Shown here: one piece after another, positions 59,681 through 64,000 of the stretch | How the letters are laid out: each line of letters starts with the position of its first letter | Position numbering within the stretch: position 1 is the first letter of the stretch | DNA from: Gymnopus androsaceus JB14 | Taxonomy: Eukaryota; Basidiomycota; Agaricomycetes; Agaricales; Omphalotaceae | Direction: 5' to 3' | DNA length: 64,000 bases | Assembly: GCA_009733575.1 (NCBI GenBank) | Contig: ML769405.1 | Location: 186,001 to 250,000, forward strand | Notes under the pieces: generated by a model | What the model saw: the letters and a program-made list of their open reading frames with translations, nothing else | Told to the model about the DNA's origin: nothing | The model's database searches: none | Translations under genes and position numbers: made by a program

Positions 59681-62600
59681 ATGGCTCCGCGACGAAGGCC
59701 CCGCACTGTTAAATCTACAGTCGGACGTGGTAGGCTTTCGTCGGGCACAGCTCAGACTCGCTTCATGGGGCCATCTACTGTGGCCAAACAGCGAGACAAG
59801 GCTCATCTTCGGAGTATCCAAGCAAGTGAAGGTGATTACATTGTCTACTTATGTATTTCATAGACTCACCATACTTAGGTCTCAGCCGTCAGTTTCAGAA
59901 TGCCCTTGATGATCTTGCAGGAGGCTCAAGAAGTGAGGGTGCGCATCTAGACAGCGAATCCATGGACGTTGATGGTGTGGATACGTTCGCGGGAGGAGAA
60001 GATCCCGAGAGTGACAACGAACTGCTGCCGCCGTCCAACATCACCGTCGATTTACGGGAAATGCTCAAGTCTAATAGGTTTGTCTTCTTCTCTCATTCTT
60101 GTAAACTAATTTCTTATAATACAGCGTAGGTGGACTGGTCGCCGCAGGTATAAGGACGGACGTACGTGGAAGCATCGCATTGAACAGCTGAACGCTGCTT
60201 GGGGCCCTCTAATCGAAGGCCTTACGGACGCCTATGTTGGGTGGAAATATGGACTCAACCCGCCCACCGCTGCCAGCGAATCATTCAGCTTCAATATCAG
60301 CATCATAGACGTCCATTCACTTGAATCTGAAGCTAGGATAGAGAGGAATGAAGAAACCACGGCAAGTGTTGCACTTGTACAAGCAGGATACCTTGGTACA
60401 GCGCCGGAACAGCCCTCGCTTGCCGTTTCTTTACGCACTCTTGAGCTCTATTATACGTTACGGCTTTTTAAACCTTCCTTTAGCATTGAAGCTTTTGCTA
60501 AAGTTCTATGCCACCTTTACTCAGTGCCCTCCTTCATTTTTCCGCTCTATTTGTTAGCTAACAGTCTGCTCCATAGGTTCCTTACCGGCGAACATATCGT
60601 ACTGCACTTTCTGATACTTTTGATATCTACTTGACAATTCAACGCAAAGTCAACAGGCAAGTTGCTCAGAAGCTAGGTCAAGATTCTCCAAACTACCGTG
60701 TACTCAACAGTTGCCCCCCATGCTGTTATGAGGCGAGTATTTACATTACATTCTTTCAATCAACAATTGACTAATTTTGCAAAAAGCTTGAGGGAGAACC
60801 TGAACTTCAATTCACTCGCATGTTCGTGGTTGATGGCAACAACTCACTCAAACGCATGGCAGGGATTGGCAAGCGCGAAGTTGCAGATACTCGGGTCTTC
60901 AATGATAGTGATTATTATCTATCTGAAGATTTTGTTGACTTGTTCGCGAATGAGGTGAAGGCTCGTCCATCAGTTGCAAGGGCTGATGACTCAGACGACA
61001 ATGCAGAAGAGCTTGAGGAGGACTGGGTCGATACGGTGAATGGCGACCCAACGGATGGTGCACCAGCAGAAGACCCAGAGTTGGTACAATGCGCTGAGAA
61101 CTGGAAGGCAGCTGCTTCCGATTTGCAGAAGAAAAAAATGTGGGGCATCTTCCGAGAGACCGGAATTTTTGCTTCCGCATGCAGACATAGTTTAGTGTTG
61201 TGGGTCTGCGATATGGTGCGCAGTGGCGAATTGTGAGTGATTAGTTAACAAACAGTTGAAGAATCGATTCCAATAATTAATCTCTCATTTAGAGCGAAGT
61301 ACCCCCTAGCAATTGTGGCAAAAGCTCTCGAGGTCTTTGGTCCTCAGTGGCTTCTTGGCTATGACATCGGCTGTACCTTTAGCGGAACCATCAATAACAG
61401 TTCACTTGGTCCCGAGTTCAGAAGACAGAAGTGCCGCACTTGTGTCAATGCGTTCCACGGCTATTCTCACAACGCCCTCTGCCAGCAATGCTTCCACCCT
61501 CTCAATATAACTGGAATGGGTCTGGAGGATCTCGAAACGCTCGAGCGTTTGTTCTCTTCTTCTAATCAGCTTGCTTCGTTAACACGTTACATGAGCCCAT
61601 ACCGACGTCGTATATTTATCGACATGTTTTTCCAACAATGGGACCGCGACAAATATCAGAATTTGGCAACTTTACTGCATAATAACTATTTGCAGGCTCT
61701 CAAGATCATCGAAGAAGAAGGGGCCCAACTGGAGTCAGACCTTGCTCTAAAGGGGCTTACTGTTGAAGATCTCGAAGCCTATTTTCTAGATGAAAGCAGC
61801 CACTTGAAGGACCTAGGCAAGGAGACTGAGGAAGATTTGCATGCAGTGACATACGTTGAGCACCTTCTGAGGTATCGGGAGCTCAGGTGAGTTGCCTAAT
61901 TATCCTTGACAAATTCTGTAGCTCACTTCGACTTTTTTGCCTATTAGTGCTGCATGTGAGAACGCGTCCGATAACTTCCGTTCCACCATCCCAGAACAAT
62001 ACCAATACTTATCTGCAGAGAAGTCGTACAGCGAGAATTTTTCGGAAACCCGCCGAGCTGAAACAAAACGAAAATTTCTCGTGGAAGCACGCGACAAGGC
62101 ACTTTTCGAAGTGGTGAAAATGGAAGAGACAATGGGCGTCGGGCGTTGGAATGTTACTGATAGAGAGTACATAGAGACTCTTCAGTACATCAACGATCGA
62201 AAGTACAGAAAGGCCCTTGAACACCTCTCTAAGCTCATTGTACAGCGGCTGTTCGAACTTCACAAAATGAACCTTTCTTTCACAGGTGAGTTTTTTTCAT
62301 TGTTGTATGTTGTTGCTAACACTACCTCAGGCTACAAAATGCGAACGCACATAGCTAGCGCTCTTCAACGGCGGTCCAAAGCCATCCGTAACGCCGTCAA
62401 ACGTTATAACGCTGCCGCCGTTGGAGTGGGGCGCCCGACGTTGGACTGGGCCAAGGTAACACACTACACGTTCCTTGACCAGTTTAATATCCTCCAGGAC
62501 ACTCGCCACAGCGTTCTTGACAAGAAATGGGCAGATCCGGTTATCAGACACCTCATGAAGCAGCATCGACGGGTCCAACGTGCTAAAGAAGAGCTTCTCC

Positions 62601-62968
62601 GCTGCAACATCGAAATTCGACGCCTTCAAACCTTCATTCTGGACGAACACAGTCGATTCGATGCTGTCTTGGGGTGCATCCAAAACACCGCCGTATGGCA
62701 CCCTGTTAATGACTACATTCAACGGCGCCGCGCTATCAACCAGCTCTTGTTAAGCCGCATACACGAAACTCATGCTCTACCAGGGTTTACTGGGGACCGG
62801 ACTCCGGGGATACGCAGGGGTTCTGCTAAAAGCACATCATTTTCAGGCGAATTGCGCCCCGAACTTCCCAACCCTGACTCTGAATCTGAGGGCGATGGTG
62901 AAGATGATGAAGAGCTCGTTGATAGGATGGGTAACTTGATTGATTTTATGTCAAACTTGAGTACATAG
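59681..62968 (+). CDS. KDZ-family transposase with CxC1-like N-terminus
   Basis: Kyakuja-Dileera-Zisupton transposases are RNase H-fold DNA transposases expanded in mushrooms. From ATG 59681, a basic leader (MAPRRRPRTVKSTVGRGR), an acidic linker, the CxC1-type region YKDGRTWKHRIEQLNAAWGPLI, the cysteine cluster NSCPPCCYELEGEP, then FVVDGNNSLKRM, ETGIFASACRHSLVLWVCDMVRSGEL and QWLLGYDIGCTF, holding the acidic residues expected for catalysis, CRTCVNAFHGYSHNALCQ, a helical middle, and an acidic tail DSESEGDGEDDEELVDR. About eight introns splice cleanly; one (60733-60786) is GC-AG. Roughly 980 residues with no lesion: it looks functional. It faces a coiled-coil gene on the other strand. Confidence 0.88.
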
Positions 62969-63202
62969 TTTTTTGAATACCTATAGTATAATCTTCCTAT
63001 ATCGCGCACTGTGAATGGAGGCTTCAAAACACAACGTAACAAAAAGTAAAATAAGGTTTCAAAATGAATGTATATTGTATCTATGAAATACAACGAAGCG
63101 AATCACTTTTAGTGAGACTAAGTAAACAATTTAGCTTGCAAATAAGCCGACAATGGGGCAAACGAGGTTGGGAAGTGACAACGGGTGTGTGGAAAGAAGG
63201 GT
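62969..63202. other. Short spacer between convergent genes
   Basis: 234 bases, AT-rich 3' flanks of the KDZ and coiled-coil genes. Nothing else is seen. Confidence 0.4.
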
Positions 63203-63837
63203 TCAATGAAGGGAGGATTGAACGCTCTCGAGGGCCTAGTGATAGTTAAGAGTACCGCCAGAGACAAAATTTATGAAACACTGACCTTGGATGGACTTTC
63301 AACCCCATATTCAAACCGCTCTTCAAGCTCCTCAACGTCTTGCTTTTTCCCAGGAGAGTTTTTCCTTAGCCTACGCTTCTCCGCCTCACGCTCACGCTGC
63401 CTCTCTTCAAGGAGCTTCTGGTAATCCTTCCTGACTTTGTAGAATGCCTTTCGGTAGGCCTGGTTCTGCAAATGCAAATCCACGTCGGGCGTGATAGTGG
63501 TAGGAAGTCCGAGGCGTAATTCCTGACTGACAGGAAGTCAATAAAGCTCTTGCAATCTCCTTGAGCTCATTCAAATAAAACGTACTTACAGGAATTGGTC
63601 CTCGAGAGGAGAGATCCGTGCTCTGAGTAGCTGTCGCATTGCCTCACGCTGGGCTACCGCAGAGGCAACATATTCTTCCAAGCCTTCTTCTTCGGAATCA
63701 AAGGCTTGGAGAAGCATAACTCGCTCTTCAGCGCCAGTGAAGTGAAGATTTCCATTGTGGTGAGCATTAGGGCGTTTTCCAAGAGTTCCTACAATCTGGT
63801 AGGCCAACTGAAGCTCGATGGTCGATAAGGAAGCCAT
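63203..63837 (-). CDS. Coiled-coil protein convergent with the KDZ transposase
   Basis: Not recognised. Start MASLSTIELQLAYQIVGTLGKRPNAHHNGN at 63837, then MLLQAFDSEEEGLEEYVASAVAQREAMRQLL, an in-frame intron to LQELRLGLPTTITPDVDLHLQNQAYRKAFYKVRKDYQKLLEERQREREAEKRRL, and a last exon ALESVQSSLH with stop at 63203. About 175 residues; the central helix is a strongly charged coiled coil. Exon joins are all GT-AG and in frame. Lying 234 bases from the transposase with opposite direction, it may be a second gene of the same transposon or a host neighbour. Confidence 0.7.
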
Positions 63838-64000
63838 AGGAAGGATCTCAGGGAAGAGTTTTTGATGAAACTTGAGACGCTAGCACTTCTGAGATTGTTT
63901 GGATGGAGAGATGTTTGCTCAAACACAAGCGCAACGCTCACTGTTTTCTCTGCGAAGCTGGAATTGAGCTATGTCTAGAAAGTTGAAGCAGTGAATTCAA
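63838..64000. other. Upstream flank of the coiled-coil gene
   Basis: 163 bases to the window edge, the presumed promoter of the minus-strand gene. It may contain the right end of the transposon but no mate was found to prove it. Confidence 0.3.

Overview
The window is nuclear DNA of a mushroom-forming basidiomycete (Agaricomycetes, probably Agaricales). The evidence is genes cut by many introns of about 50-80 nt, short intergenic spacers, secreted plant-type heme peroxidase and F-box families of agaricomycete type, a DUF6699-like protein, and an intron-rich KDZ-family transposase of the kind expanded in these fungi. The species cannot be named from the sequence. Coordinates of spliced genes span first to last coding base, introns included.

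Layout. 0-10 kb: terminal exon of an unknown gene; ribonucleotide reductase small subunit broken by single-base insertions; hairpin element; intact MFS transporter; nucleoside diphosphate kinase; decayed secreted heme peroxidase. 10-17 kb: dUTPase (-), disordered nuclear protein with a duplicated block, short-chain dehydrogenase, MPO1/DUF962 protein (-) divergent from SEC22. 17-26 kb: DUF6699-like protein and F-box protein, both frameshifted, and an intact retrotransposon-gag-like protein with a membrane segment and Gly-Tyr-Gly repeats. 26-34 kb: cytidine deaminase, eIF2B delta (-), RAT1/XRN2 exoribonuclease. 34-39 kb: nested fold-back elements with a transposase remnant, then a tandem pair of SRPK-like kinases, the first dead and the second intact. 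39-42.5 kb: MTFP1/MTP18-like protein (-), FHA-domain protein (-). 42.5-48 kb: AT-rich gene-free island with at least four inverted-repeat elements and a tRNA relic. 48-58.3 kb: disordered protein, intron-containing tRNA-Lys(CUU), unknown conserved-looking protein (-), HEI10/CCNB1IP1-like meiotic RING protein, large CUE-domain protein (-). 58.3-64 kb: an apparently intact KDZ transposon with the transposase (+) and a convergent coiled-coil ORF (-).

Themes. Four enzymes of deoxynucleotide/pyrimidine metabolism (ribonucleotide reductase R2, NDK, dUTPase, cytidine deaminase) fall within 26 kb, which is unusual for fungi and may be chance. Broken genes sit beside perfectly spliceable ones and their lesions are almost all one-base indels, so either selective decay or uncorrected base-calling errors is possible. 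Three introns have GC-AG borders, and four others are multiples of three with no stop, so unspliced RNA would stay in frame. The newest-looking biology is the KDZ element with its partner gene and the gag-like GYG-repeat membrane protein.
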